Below are positions 1-11,582 of a DNA stretch of 64,000 nt, one piece after another. How positions within the stretch are numbered: position 1 is the stretch's first letter; each line of letters starts with the position of its first letter. The notes below the pieces were generated by a model. That model worked only from the letters and a program-made list of their open reading frames with translations, searched no databases and was not told the origin of the DNA. The position numbers and the translations under genes are program-made. The stretch spans positions 22,877,969-22,941,968 of the forward strand of contig JAKTNV010000004.1 of NCBI GenBank assembly GCA_022747635.1. Direction: 5' to 3'. This DNA comes from Hetaerina americana. Lineage: Eukaryota > Arthropoda > Insecta > Odonata > Calopterygidae.

Positions 1-375
1 ATCCATGTAAAAATACTCCTTCACTCTTGTAAACTTTCGTCACTTTTTAGGTCAAAGGGTGTCCTGTACTTTCGGCGTCTTCAACATATTTTCTACCCTC
101 CCAAAACAATAAAAGTCACTCAAAAACTTCCGATCTGCCCATGGCGTTATTATCATAAGCTGCTTTGAGCATGTCATGAGTCTCTCTCTCGGTTTTTCCC
201 AGTTTCACGCAAACGTTGATGGCTAACAAGGTGACGTTATAGAGGTTTCGCAAACAAACGATTGCGCTCCGTAAAGGCTGGGAGCCAAATAACACTGCCC
301 TCTAGGCCTTCCTGAAACTCCCCTCCCTCAAACCCGGCCATAAAAACCGCCGCCCGTCCGCCTGTCTATACGGTA
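1..375 (-). mobile_element. mariner-like transposase, N-terminal fragment (decayed, cut by window edge)
   Basis: Read on the minus strand, about 117-217 gives VCVKLGKTERETHDMLKAAY followed by DNNAMGRSEVFE and a stop. This is the helix-turn-helix layout of mariner transposases (hydrophobic-K-LGK-S/T-x-x-E-T-x-x-ML-x-x-AYG). After the stop, FWEGRKYVEDAESTGHP fits the usual FxEGRxxVEDDxRSGRP linker. Upstream on the minus strand (about 300-375) is a GC-rich leader shared with a second copy at 59.7-60.3 kb, including a shared ACTCCCCTCCCTC on the plus strand. The catalytic domain would lie beyond base 1. An in-frame TGA and further changes make it a relic. The family call is by motif memory; the subfamily is not known. 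Confidence 0.72.
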
Positions 376-2128
376 AAAAACAAGTCATATTACTTTTGAG
401 AAAGACCTTGTAATTGGGAGTATGCCTGGAGGGAGGAACATATAGTAATGGAGGAATAAAACGCAGTGATATGCGAAGAGGGTGATGGGAGAGAAGCAGG
501 AGAGTATGGATTGGGAAATATCAACGAAAGCGGAAATAAAGCCATTTAGATCACCAGGATAAAGGATTTTACAGAAACTACTACCTAATTAAAACAACAT
601 TTTAGGCCTAGATGCAACTTAAAAGCTGGAAGGACCTAGGAGGTGCCATTTAGAGGCACTGTGATTCACCATAGATTTTGAAAGTGTCCGCTTAGAAGAA
701 TAAACTCCAACTGGTATTCAGGATGTTTGCAAATTGTATCATAATTTATTTGATACATAATGCATTTGGAAGTTTGTGAGAGTTGAAGATTTTACGGTAT
801 TGGAAAATAAGGACCCGCAAGATTTATTTTCTCTTTCCCTGGACATTCCACACACTAAGCCTCTCCCTAAATTCCCCCCCATTCTAAGAAACCTAAGGTT
901 TTTGGCTATCATTTCAGATGTCATACCTGCCTCATCCTAGCCAGATTAACCCTCCATCATGTAGTGAAATAAGTTGACTATCACTCTAATTAACTCTAAC
1001 TTTCTGTAATACATTCATGAGTTCTACCCAATTAACTATAAAAAAACGTGTTTTCCACATCTACTAATCAGAAAAATACATCCTAATTGTAGTCTCAATT
1101 CCTATTGTATTAATGATCTCTGATATAGCAAAACTTATATTTCTCTAGTACTCAAATATGTCTATTTTAACTTTTTTTTGCGAAGGAAACAATATTTGGT
1201 AGGAATATTAAGTTAGAGTTAATTCCGATTCCAGGCTAACAAACTAATAGAATAACAGCAAGATGTAGTTTTATACTATTTAGATTTTGCGTTGAGAAGT
1301 ATTATGCAGAATGAGTAAAACAGATATATCCATATTTACCTGTTTTCTTCAAAAATCTGTCTTCAAGGTAATGATTTTATAAGAGAAATGATTAAAATAT
1401 GACTTTTGACCTGATCAACTTATTGCCTCCTGTCTTTTCAATGCAGTAGAGGAGACATTCTTATTTCCATTTTGATAATTAGAAATTTTCCACTTTTTTG
1501 AAAAAGAAAATATTATCAAGCCGAAGGACACGAAAAAAACCATAATAATTAATATTTAAAATTCAAACTCCGTGATTCGCCCTTTATAAATCCAAAATAA
1601 GACAGATATTATGAAAAGTTACGTGAATCGAGATTAAATATACAGCTTTATGGATGTACAAATAATCATAAAGGATTTGAAAAGGAAAAATAATATCAAA
1701 AGGCTGAAGACACCAAAAATGAAAATACGAAAAATATTTCTAATATTTATTGAAGTAACCACGCTCTCAATGATGCTCATTATTAAAACACTCGAGTGAT
1801 CAAGATCAAAATTAAAAGACAGATATTAAATCCTTCTTTAAAGGTACACAAAACATTTTTAAGTCATATCTTTCGCTTCTTAACTTCCCGCGCCGAATCG
1901 TTCCTAAGCCTCGGAGAAAGAATTCTTAAGTTTGCTTAAGTCAACTTTTTCAATGTAGTTAAGCAACGAACCCTTGCGATCTAAATCCGGACAATAGCTC
2001 AAAATGATTGATATTTGTATATTTGTACCCTTTCCTAATTTTGGAGTAAATGTTTCATTTTCTGTAGAAGTTATCCCATCGCCAAAATGCTCAAAACAAA
2101 AAAACTGATTCAAGAAATTGATCAAACA
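376..2128. other. no recognisable gene
   Basis: AT-rich DNA with only short open frames (60-75 codons) that have no recognisable domain, codon pattern or splice-site support. No repeat structure was noticed. Confidence 0.5.
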
Positions 2129-2400
2129 AGGTGTCCCCAGAAAGTATCCAGATATGCAATATTTTGAGAAAAATAACCTTCCTAGAACAATGAGGCCTTA
2201 GTCCCTTTTGAAGCACTCCCCTTGAGATCTCACACACTTATCTCAGCGAAGGAAATGAAATTTACCTATTGTTTTGAAAAGCGGAAGAGACACTGGGATG
2301 AGTGTATAAGGTCACAAGAGTACCTCGAAAGACCTTTGTTGTTCTAAGTAGGCTATTATTTTCAAACTATTGCATATCTGCATACTTTTCGAATACAACT
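2129..2400. mobile_element. short inverted-repeat (MITE-like) mariner derivative, about 272 bp
   Basis: The two ends are inverted copies. AGTATCCAGATATGCAAT (2143-2160) is mirrored by AGTATGCAGATATGCAAT on the opposite strand (2371-2388). The similarity continues inward through CCTAGAACAATGAGGCCTT and its mirror, giving arms of roughly 75-85 bp. Between the arms, 2270-2335 (+) reads CFEKRKRHWDECIRSQ, which resembles the C-terminal region of several mariner-type transposases (CFxxWxxRWDxCIxSxGxYFEGD). I infer an internally deleted mariner that kept both ends and a scrap of transposase. Target-site duplications are not clear. Confidence 0.72.
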
Positions 2401-4439
2401 CACATACGATGCGTAAGAGTTTGAAAATTTGTCACTAATAAATACAATTATACACTATAGTTACATACACTTGTAAATTCAACAATTAGCATACTCGAGA
2501 GAAATAGATGTATCTTAGAATAAGATCTTCTTTTCACAACCACAATTTGATTTTTTTCTCCACTAATGAATAATATTAAGTAATACCTATTGCAGTTGTC
2601 ATTACATTTATTATATTAGTCTTAGGAGCTCACATGGACGGGAATCTCAGCCCTGAATGTCATGAGCAAAAGTAGAATTTGGAACTAAGTACTACTTAAA
2701 GGTGGAAAAATTTCATGGGGAAATATAAACGGGGAAATCAACGGGAATAATATGGTAGAGGTAAGCCTCGGTATATTGAAAAGCATGGCAAAGTTAAATA
2801 AAAGTTTGTTTATAATCACTCATGAGTCCTTTCACTGAAATATACCGGAGACCCCAAGCCACAAAATAATGAAATACATTTGCTTTGTCGACGGAAATCA
2901 AGCGTTTGTTATCATGATAAACCTCCGCACGTGAATTCTACCCGAGTTCGTGACTGCGTACCATGTTCTTTGTAGCGTATTTTAAGGGACAATTGATACG
3001 CCATTCACTGATACGACTGCCTTCAAAATGAAAAAATAAAGAATGGCTTGTCTCATGCGTACATTTTCAGCGAAACTGTATAACTAAGTCATTTCTAGCT
3101 TGACTCACTAAATATGAATAACACAGTCACGAATAATGACTAACGTGGTTCAGAATTGGAGAAGAACCCACGAAAGATTTACCCACGGCCAGTTTTGGAG
3201 CGGGATTTAGTCACTTGGGAAGATGATACTACCCGTAGGAAAAGAAAATTTTACATACCATCATGGTTTTTCATGATTATATCAATAAAAAATGTGGATG
3301 GTCTCGTCCTATTTTCTAATGGTTACACTTATTTTTTTACCGAAACGCTAATACACGAATTCCAAAATAAATGCTCAGCAAATGCACGTGCTTCTCAAAA
3401 CAAAATATCCGGAACTCACCGATAACTACACTGCATCCACTTAAAACTTATTGGTAAGCAGACGGAAGTTATTGTAATGGTATAAAAAATGTAGGTAGTA
3501 TGTACAGTAGAATCTTAAACATATTTGTAAAGAAATTACTACCATTAAATAATTGAATAAAATATTATATAAAAAAGAACATAAACAAAAATTACATATT
3601 TTGTGTATTATTAGAATGGGCCATCATAGGTTATTTCTATTAAAAAATTAAACTTGTTTCTAAGTAATTACCCTAAGCTTTGGAAGCATTCCAGATAAGT
3701 CTAACAGCAGTACACATAATAGTAAGGTAAGCAGTATTTGTTAACTGCCAACAATTCCTTCAATGTAACATATTTCAATTCTTATAACATTAAGGATGGG
3801 TGAGACAACGAATTGGTATGAAGAGGTTTTTCAAATAAGCGGTACACTTTAAGAAATTAAAGAAAGATAGCATTATTATTCCGGAGAAATAACACAATTT
3901 AATTTGAGGGTCTGCGATCCCAACCTGTCTCCTTGAACTCGGCGTTTAATGGTGAGACGTTAAAAAAAAGGAAAAGCTCTCCAAATTGCCCCAGCCCTCT
4001 AAATAGTCCCGTAGTAATAAAGCATTAAGAATTATTTTCTCATAATTCATTATTGCTCATCCGCATCTACTTTTCACTTCCTGCACATCTTCGTCTTAGA
4101 TCGTCGGGCATTATATTGAGGAAAATAAATAGGGCCGAATAAAACGGAGGAATGGCCTCGGATCCCGGTAGATCCCATCACAATAAAACACGGTATTTCT
4201 CGTGGCGTGGGTGGCCATCGACACAGATTTAATGTCCATTTCGACACATCACGGCTTCTCAGCTTCGTACCGGTAAGCCTATCCCAGCAAGCCAATTTTT
4301 ACGCCAATTCAGCATTTACGCGTAAAATTTTTGCGCATCTTTTTTTCAAAAACAGATTGCTGATACTCCATTAGGAAGGACTACGCTTTTTTTCTCTACC
4401 TCCAACACCCCTTCGTGTTCCTCTGGCAATTGACAAGCA
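2401..4439. other. no recognisable gene
   Basis: AT-rich sequence. The longest open frame (3156-3425, +, 89 codons) has no recognisable motif and I do not call it a gene. No tRNA-like box, inverted repeat or retroelement motif was noticed. Confidence 0.5.
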
Positions 4440-4830
4440 TGCACGTTGGTGGAGATTAGGACGCAGAGAAAAATTTCACGCGACGGGTGGGGTGGGTGCG
4501 TACGTTGGTGAGCGGTCGATGTGGGTGGATAGGAGGGCGAAGGGTTGGACGTGGGTGGGGGGGGGGGGGGGAAGTGGAACGATCAGTTGGGCTGTGAAGG
4601 TTGAGGCACATGGGAGGGAGGATGGGATTAAGACGGAAGAACGCAGGGGGAAGGGGGAGCGTGGGGGCACGTAAAAATGGCGAACTCCCCGAGGGAGAAG
4701 ATGGAGTTTAACGGCGAGCCGTAAACGAAGAAGGGGGACGTCGTTTTCCACCGCCAACGCGCCGAAAGGCAGCCGATTGCACGGATTTCCCTTCCGATCG
4801 ATTTCAAAGGACAATGATCCAGTTACGTCC
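4440..4830. other. GC-rich block with a 15-base G run
   Basis: A sharp rise in G+C and CpG against an AT-rich background, strongly purine-biased on the plus strand (about 4490-4740). It includes an uninterrupted run of 15 G at 4557-4571 within further GGGTGGG units, so G-quadruplex formation is plausible. Open frames on both strands here (about 60 and 119 codons) follow from the low stop-codon density of GC-rich sequence and show no domain. It could be a promoter or 5' UTR of an unseen gene or part of a repeat; I cannot tell. Confidence 0.45.
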
Positions 4831-6080
4831 AACATGGAAATGGAGGCAACGATGGCAAAACGTAGAGGTCAACTTGGCTACAGCGGATATGCTGTTTGGT
4901 CCTCAAAAAATCTCCCACAACCCCCTACGCGCGCAAGGTAGAGTGTGTGAACCCCGTATTCTCCCTCTCCTTCATCAATGCTATTTTTGTCGTGAAAACT
5001 CCCTCTAGACGTCGGTGCTAACCACAGAACACCCGCCATCTATTTCAATACCGTGGAAGCCGCTGAGACACATTGGTGAATGAAGGAAAAAAAACAAAAC
5101 AATTTATTTTTAACGAAAAAATCTTAATCTAAAAATTCGAGTTAATTCCAGTGTCGCCTAAGATACATTTACATGAGCCCGGCATGTTGGGAATACCTCA
5201 CTGAAGGGGGAAGTGTCGTTTTAAAATTTAAGAGAAAAAATTTTTTTCCCAAGAAACGCATTTCGAAATCATTTTGCAATTGAAAGCCCAGTTTACTTGA
5301 GGCACCGAGGGAATTAATATTAACCCGAACTATATCTGCCGATTGGACCACCAGGGTAAAATAATTTACAAAGGCACAATCACTGACAGGTTCAAGTACT
5401 CATTTGAGAGACAAACAATCATTAAAAAAATTACCCCAATGTTTTTTTTAATTCCAGAAGGAAAATGTGAAGAATTTCTCGAGACACTCTTTATAGCATA
5501 ATCTAAATAGGTATGAATTAGTTTATATTTACGCGTGTTTATGTATGTGTACAAAATCATATTTATAAGTGTGTGTTAGCCAAAGCTATCAGTTCGAATT
5601 TGGTTTTGATAGGTGATGATAGAGCTCAACTAATACTAACCTTTACACGGCAAACAAAATTCGCACATTGAGGTTGCGGCTCAGGGGGTGTAAGGTGATT
5701 CTTTTCCCTGGGCCGCTTTTGATTTCCAAGATACACGTGTTACCCGTAAAATCGCACGGCTTGGGTAAAGCTGAATAACTCCTGCTGCGTTACCCGTAAT
5801 GGAACAGATTCCCTCGGTTAGTTACCCAGCACCCTATTCTCTGGAATCCTTCTATCCTATTGACGAGCTAGCGAATATTTACTCAAAATGGCTGGTGGCC
5901 TGATCACCACCCTTCACACCCTGGGGGAAGCTTGGGGTTATGCATATTTGTAGATTTAAATAGAACTGCAAATTTGGAGGTCTCAATCGTTCATACAGAA
6001 AATAAATTCATACTATGGGTACAACAGTTCTTCAAATTTTTTTTAATTATCTAGGCAAGTAATATTTATTTTTAATGTTA
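4831..6080. other. no recognisable gene; GTTACCC repeats
   Basis: Mostly featureless AT-rich sequence. Between about 5738 and 5830 the string GTTACCCGTAA occurs twice and GTTACCC a third time, with GGGTAA between them. The meaning is unknown. Confidence 0.4.
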
Positions 6081-6084
6081 TCAA

Positions 6085-6265
6085 AGACGAGAATATTCAT
6101 CTAACGGGGCTGAATGGACCCCATACCGCTCTCTCTGGATAAGCGCCTGCCCTTGGGCGGGGTAATGGGCAGGACGAGACCCCACAGCAATTGGCCAGAG
6201 TGAGGGAGTAACTAATGCAACGCTTGACTTATGCGGCGCGTGAACTCGCCTGAATAGGTACGTTT
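6085..6265. repeat. GC-rich insert, possible unclassified interspersed repeat
   Basis: About 180 bp clearly richer in G+C than its flanks, with a small inverted motif (CGCCTGCCC followed by GGGCGGGGTAATGGGCAGG). No tRNA A/B box pair, transposase or reverse-transcriptase motif was found. The sharp edges against AT-rich flanks suggest an inserted repeat, but this is inference only. Confidence 0.3.
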
Positions 6266-6999
6266 GCAGGTGAAATATCAACATATAGAGTGGATTTGGT
6301 CACAATATCCGTTCACAACTGAATAAATTGACGCATTCGACGTGGAAAATGTCAGCAGCATTTTTCCGTAAAATAAAGTTTCATTGGGGCGATAAATTGG
6401 AAAAATAAATTCGCAAAATATTATTTATCGCTGAATTGACTATGGTTGAAATTAGAACACCTACTTCAAATACATGAATACAACCATAAACAAAATTGAG
6501 TCTTTCAAATATTTTACGCATATATTGATATTCTAAGTAACGAAAGCAATACGGTGTGCACAACAGCTTGTGAGAAGATGGCAGTTAATAAAGCAAATTT
6601 AATGATATATAGAGAATGAAATGATGAAAATATAATAGAGTCACGTAAAATGGAATTTTAAAAGCACTCAATCACCTCAAAAAGGCATGTTCAAATTTTT
6701 CATAAACGTAATTCAAATGATAATACCTCGATGCGGTATCCCTTTGTGTTAATCTCGAATAGAAAAAATCAAAATGGATTTCCTTTTAAAGAGGGGAAGC
6801 CAGTAAGGGAGAAAACAAACTAGAAACGACAATTATATTCATAATAGTTCGTCATACCTACTTTTACTTAGACCAATGTGAGTACTTTAAAATTTAACTG
6901 TACATCAACAAGTTTTATTTTCAAAATCTTGCACAAAAAACTTCATCGAAAGAATAATATCGTTAGTACCAAAAGATTCAATTTCAAATTAAATGTTGA
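6266..6999. other. no recognisable gene
   Basis: AT-rich, short spurious open frames only. Confidence 0.5.
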
Positions 7000-7225
7000 C
7001 TCAAATCCTTGACCTCCCGACTGGAGAGTAGCCGAAGAAAGCCCAAGAGTTTTCGAGGTCATGCTACGAGGCGGTCCGCGTGAGGAGCAAGCGAGGGAAT
7101 TTTCGTCCTTGTATAAATAAGGGGTCGCCTTAAGGGAAAGAGTACAAGGCTTATCTATTGCGTGCCTGAAGTGGGCGTGAGACCGGCAAGGATCTGCGGA
7201 TGTGGGCAAAGCAAGCGGTATAAAA
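7000..7225. repeat. GC-richer segment sharing a 17-mer with 29.1 kb
   Basis: Contrasts with its AT-rich surroundings. It contains ATTGCGTGCCTGAAGTG at about 7159-7175, found again at about 29149-29165 in the 28.5-29.4 kb GC-rich block. In both places CCTTAAGGGA or CCTTAAAGGGA lies shortly before it. On the minus strand both read HFRHAI. This points to a shared dispersed element of unknown class. Confidence 0.35.
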
Positions 7226-10200
7226 AGCTTGGTGATAAAGAGCGAAAGTTAAACGGGAAAACGGTCTGAGAAGATAAACGACTAACGGCGGTTCCCAATA
7301 CATATTATTCCGCAGCGGTAATCGAAAAATTTGCGTTGAAATATGTAGAATAAGTTAACACAATGGATATTTTAACCCGCCGTGTACGGCTTAAACTTAC
7401 ATTTCTGCAAAAATATTTTAAAATGAAAGATAGGCTGCCTTTTATGGTTGGATCTCTGCGATAATCTTGGCCGTTGACCAAATTAGACACTTATAAGTCT
7501 TTAGCAAAGGGCAAAAGTAATCACTTTATTTAATATGTCTACCATGCATAGTTAGGGCTCTATTAAAGCATATGTTCTCAGTAACTGTAATATTACTTTC
7601 TGCATTTACAAACTTCTGCACGATACAGAAATTGAGTACACTTTTCCCTTATTTAGTTCCCCATGACTTTTATTCAAATTCACCATGAAAAAATTGATAA
7701 CTTTTCTTCCGCTTTCAATGGCCATCTAGTTTTCTTTCTTTTATTTGATTCTTCAAATTCTCTCTCTTTCCTTAAATCTATCTCTCTTCCATTCGTTTAC
7801 TCAAGACGCCGAAACCTCTTGTCCAATTTCTACCCTTCTCCTTTCAGGACTTTTCATTCGAAATATTTATCCATCGTTCATTATTTTCTATAAACAATAA
7901 CTTTGACTTAAGCATCATGTATTTAATGTGTTTAATTTTCACTAAAATAATCTTATTTTTAATCCCTCCCCCCAGCAATTAAAATTTTATGCATATCGCT
8001 TAAAAATTAAAAAAAATATTCCTTTGAACAGAATTAAGTGATTTGGTTCGCTGTTTTGTTTGAAATTGCGCTTTTTTAAGGTTCACACTCCAAATTATTT
8101 TATAATATATCGTATGGAGAGCTACCGAATTTATCTTTGAATTTATAGAACGCCATTTGATGTCACATATTTCTATTGCACCCCAGTGTATTTGATCTTC
8201 GAAAATAATTTGTCGTTCGAATGTGTTTCCTAAATGTTTATGCGAGTAATCTTTCCAGGTGGGACTATTATAATAGATGAATAAATAGAAGATGATCGAG
8301 AAATAGAACAACATTATAAGAAAAATGTTAACATTTTTAACTGGCCCCATTAGGCTGATTAACCGAAGCGAACCTCTTAAATTCTTCTTTAACTAGTGTG
8401 TGCATTTCGGTACATCCGCCTTTGTACGCGCTAATTAACTTTTATTTACAATTTTTGGCCATAAAGACATTAGTAAAAATATCTCTTCTAAATTCTTCAC
8501 AGAAAATAATAGCACACTTATATAAGTCAATAATTAGAATTAGCGAATTTAAATGGATGCCAATGTGGTGATATTTAGTAATTGTTTTGTTTACAGAATA
8601 GTATTCTCTAAGGTAAAGCCGAAAAACAATAATTTATGAATGAAAGAAATAAATTAATTGTTGAAAAATGTAAAAGTTGGCAATTAACCAATTTCTCAGA
8701 ACAAAGACAATCTACAACTTGTATGAATGATGAAAGTTTTGAATCATAGGCTCGTTATCAATTAGGTAGTCAGTGAAATGATACAAACAAATGCTATTCA
8801 AGGCCTGGCCTAGAGGAGGATTCTTCTTATGCTTCCGACTTGATGGTTGACCTTGACTGAAACGATTTCAGAATCTTAAAGCCTTTTTAAGGATTTATGA
8901 CCACGTAGCACGGTATCCCGCGATCATTCTTCAATAATCACTTTTCTCACATCAAATCCCAGGAAATTACGATAGAATGTTTCGTCTGATAACCTCCTCG
9001 AATGCATTCTGTTTTCATTCCGTCTCATTCAAATTCTTTCTTTTTCAAAAACATTATTCCGTATATTTAGCGGCTACCCGCACCTAATATTTCCGGTAAT
9101 AAGATTGACTGTGTGCAAAACATAACAATCTTTATCTTTCGAAAATTAGTTGCGAATGTAAACTACGTTTCATTAAATTCAAAGCGATTCACTAAAAATA
9201 TATCATCCATACCTTTCCGATATCATTCCACCATTGCAGTAATCTGCCCAAAAGTTAACTTTGAGATTTTAGAGAGGATGGCACGTCGAAACAAGCTCAT
9301 AGATTAGAAGATATCACGAATTTAATGTAATGGAATCATTTATTTTCTCTGTGAACCCTGCACTTTCCAACCGCCACATGGAATGCAGAATAGAACACAC
9401 ATGAGGTGCTAGACGCACAGGGATATCAGCACATTTGTAATTTAATTATGACAGTTAAGTGTTCCACCCGTATCTTAATTGGAAGATAAATATAGTTTCA
9501 TGCCTGAATATAAATGGAAGTGTGCCTTATTAACAGTACCTTTCCGATGAAAGCAAATATTATCAAGGAGGGGTATTTTTAATTTCAAATTCCGCTTCTA
9601 TTACAGCAGGTTGTTTTTTCCTAGATTCATTACGGGGTGGTTGGCACTATGAAACGCGGACATTCTGGCTCTTTCTCAAAATATCGGACAAAGTATAAGA
9701 TCTTAGGATGACTTCCAACCTTTACAAGAGTACTATATTAACTTAATGTCCTGTTTATACTTCCACTTTCTTGCCTGAAACGGAAATGAGAAAAGCGGGT
9801 AGCGTGCCACGAAAGAGTTCCGCCTTTGGAGAGCTCTTTTTCCAAAATGACTCAAAATTAAGACGAAACTGCCATCAGCCTGGAGGTCAAATTGATAGGT
9901 GAGAGTAGAGTTCATATTTACCGATTCTTAATGCTCGTAATATTCGCCAGTTTAAAGTAAAAGGACCACTTTCCTTCCCTTTGCCGCCTCAGGTTCCACA
10001 GCAACTAAATGCACCCTGAAAATCATACCTTTCGTGTAAATTGGTGGTTTTTAGAGGCGCCATTTCTCCAATCGATAGTTGAGTGCTACCCCGCATAAAT
10101 GCTTGCGTATTTTTTATCGTTGTACTGTCTTATCTTACACCAAGAAAGTCAGAATAGTCGGCATTTTAGGGTAATTCATCCCTCCAAAATTTGCCGTTTC

Positions 10201-10413
10201 CTTAGTAATACGTTTTTACACAAAAGCAGATAAAAATATGGCGTCAATAATGGATGTAAATATACCACTTTAAGATGTTCTGAGGATGATATAAGCTGAA
10301 TTTAATTCATTAATGCAATTGTGTTAATTCCTCAGAATCAAGTTATGGTAAACTTATTTCATTAATTTCTTTTCATTTTTTTGTCCATCTAGTCAAGAAA
10401 CTCTAAAGGAATG
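7226..10413. other. no recognisable gene
   Basis: Long AT-rich stretch. Open frames up to 116 codons (8000-8350, -) are rich in F/I/N/K/Y as expected from base composition, with no recognisable domain. No transposon terminus or tRNA-like box was noticed. Confidence 0.5.
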
Positions 10414-11341
10414 CAAGGTCTGTCCCAAATATAAGTAGAATAAGTCTTGATAAAAAAGTTTATTGCGGACCGAAGTACAAATTACAAAAATTCTTCATCA
10501 TATAACCCTTATGTATCGACAAACCGATGCCAGTGCCTCCGCCTGTTGTGGTGTATTCCCTGTAAGGCATCAACAGGACCCTCATTCGAGTACCTTTTCA
10601 TGACCTCTTTGATAATCCAGTGGTCCAAAATGATAATCAAAGGGATTACACTTGATTCGTACTCAAATACCCAGGTCTCTTCACCAGTAACCACCTATTC
10701 TAAAAAATTCAGGTCACATTTATCATGGTCTAAGGTTGGTTGTCACACCAGCAGTCTTCTGACAGCACCTTGGGGGCCATCTAGGCACACCTTTCTCATG
10801 GTTAAACCTTCAATTAGAATGCAATGCAATGTGGTTTTGTGAATATTGCACTCTTCTGCTAACACTATGACACTTGGGGGTCAATTAGAATTGAGCATGG
10901 GCTAATTTCTTGTCTCACGTTTTTCACTTTTTCTTCACACTGAACTGCTGATGGATTTCCAGGGCATTCCTCATCGTCAACCTCTTAGTTACCCTCCCAG
11001 AACATTCTGAGCAAGGAGAAAACCACACTTAGAGCATTTCTCCATCTCCATAAGGGTCCTTAAGTTTTCTCATCGTCTCCTATTCCAGTTTTCAAGCTTA
11101 ATGCACAATTTTATCGCATATTATTTCTCCATGTGAAGTAGCGTCGTGAATTCGTGACGTGACCGCCGAACAGGGGTCCATTCTAACAGCAATCCGCGCA
11201 CTATAAATGTCCACAGTTAACTATTTTGAGTCACGTTGCTTTCCCAAGATCTCCTTTCTCTATTTCCACCACAAATCATCTCCCTTCAGATATCTGCATT
11301 GGTGCAAAAAATCATTCTACTTCTTTTTGGGACAGACCCTG
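10414..11341 (-). mobile_element. mariner-like DNA transposon, internally deleted
   Basis: The ends are inverted repeats of about 30 bp: AGGTCTGTCCCAAATATAAG on the left and AGGGTCTGTCCCAAAAAGAAG (minus strand) on the right. The right end is followed by TA (11342-11343); the left flank is TG, probably a mutated TA. Minus-strand translation in order gives VDDEECPGNPSAV (linker after the HTH), EEKVKNVRQEI, HKTTLHCILIEGLTMRKVC (second HTH), then VTGEETWVFEYE. The last matches the first catalytic motif TGDETW with the aspartate changed to glutamate. A probable C-terminal scrap follows directly, so the part with the second and third acidic residues appears deleted. At about 928 bp it is shorter than the usual 1.3 kb. 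Frames shift several times; it is dead. Confidence 0.85.
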
Positions 11342-11582
11342 TAATATTGCTGAATGTTGCATACTAACTTAAAATCCCCTGGGTGATAATAGGCAGGAAG
11401 AGATATTTCTTCATAAAACCTACAGCAAAAGCCCCAGAGCGAAAACCAGAAATATATTGGAAGATTATATCACCGAAGATTCATAAATTATAGAATATCT
11501 TCAATGGAGCTCTGAAATGACACAAGATAATATGCAACATTTTTTTAAGACGACACAGTGTGTTGTAGAGCCTCAGTAAATA
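11342..11582. other. spacer between two mariner copies
   Basis: About 240 bp of AT-rich DNA without recognisable features. It separates two mariner relics of almost identical length but different termini. Confidence 0.5.
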
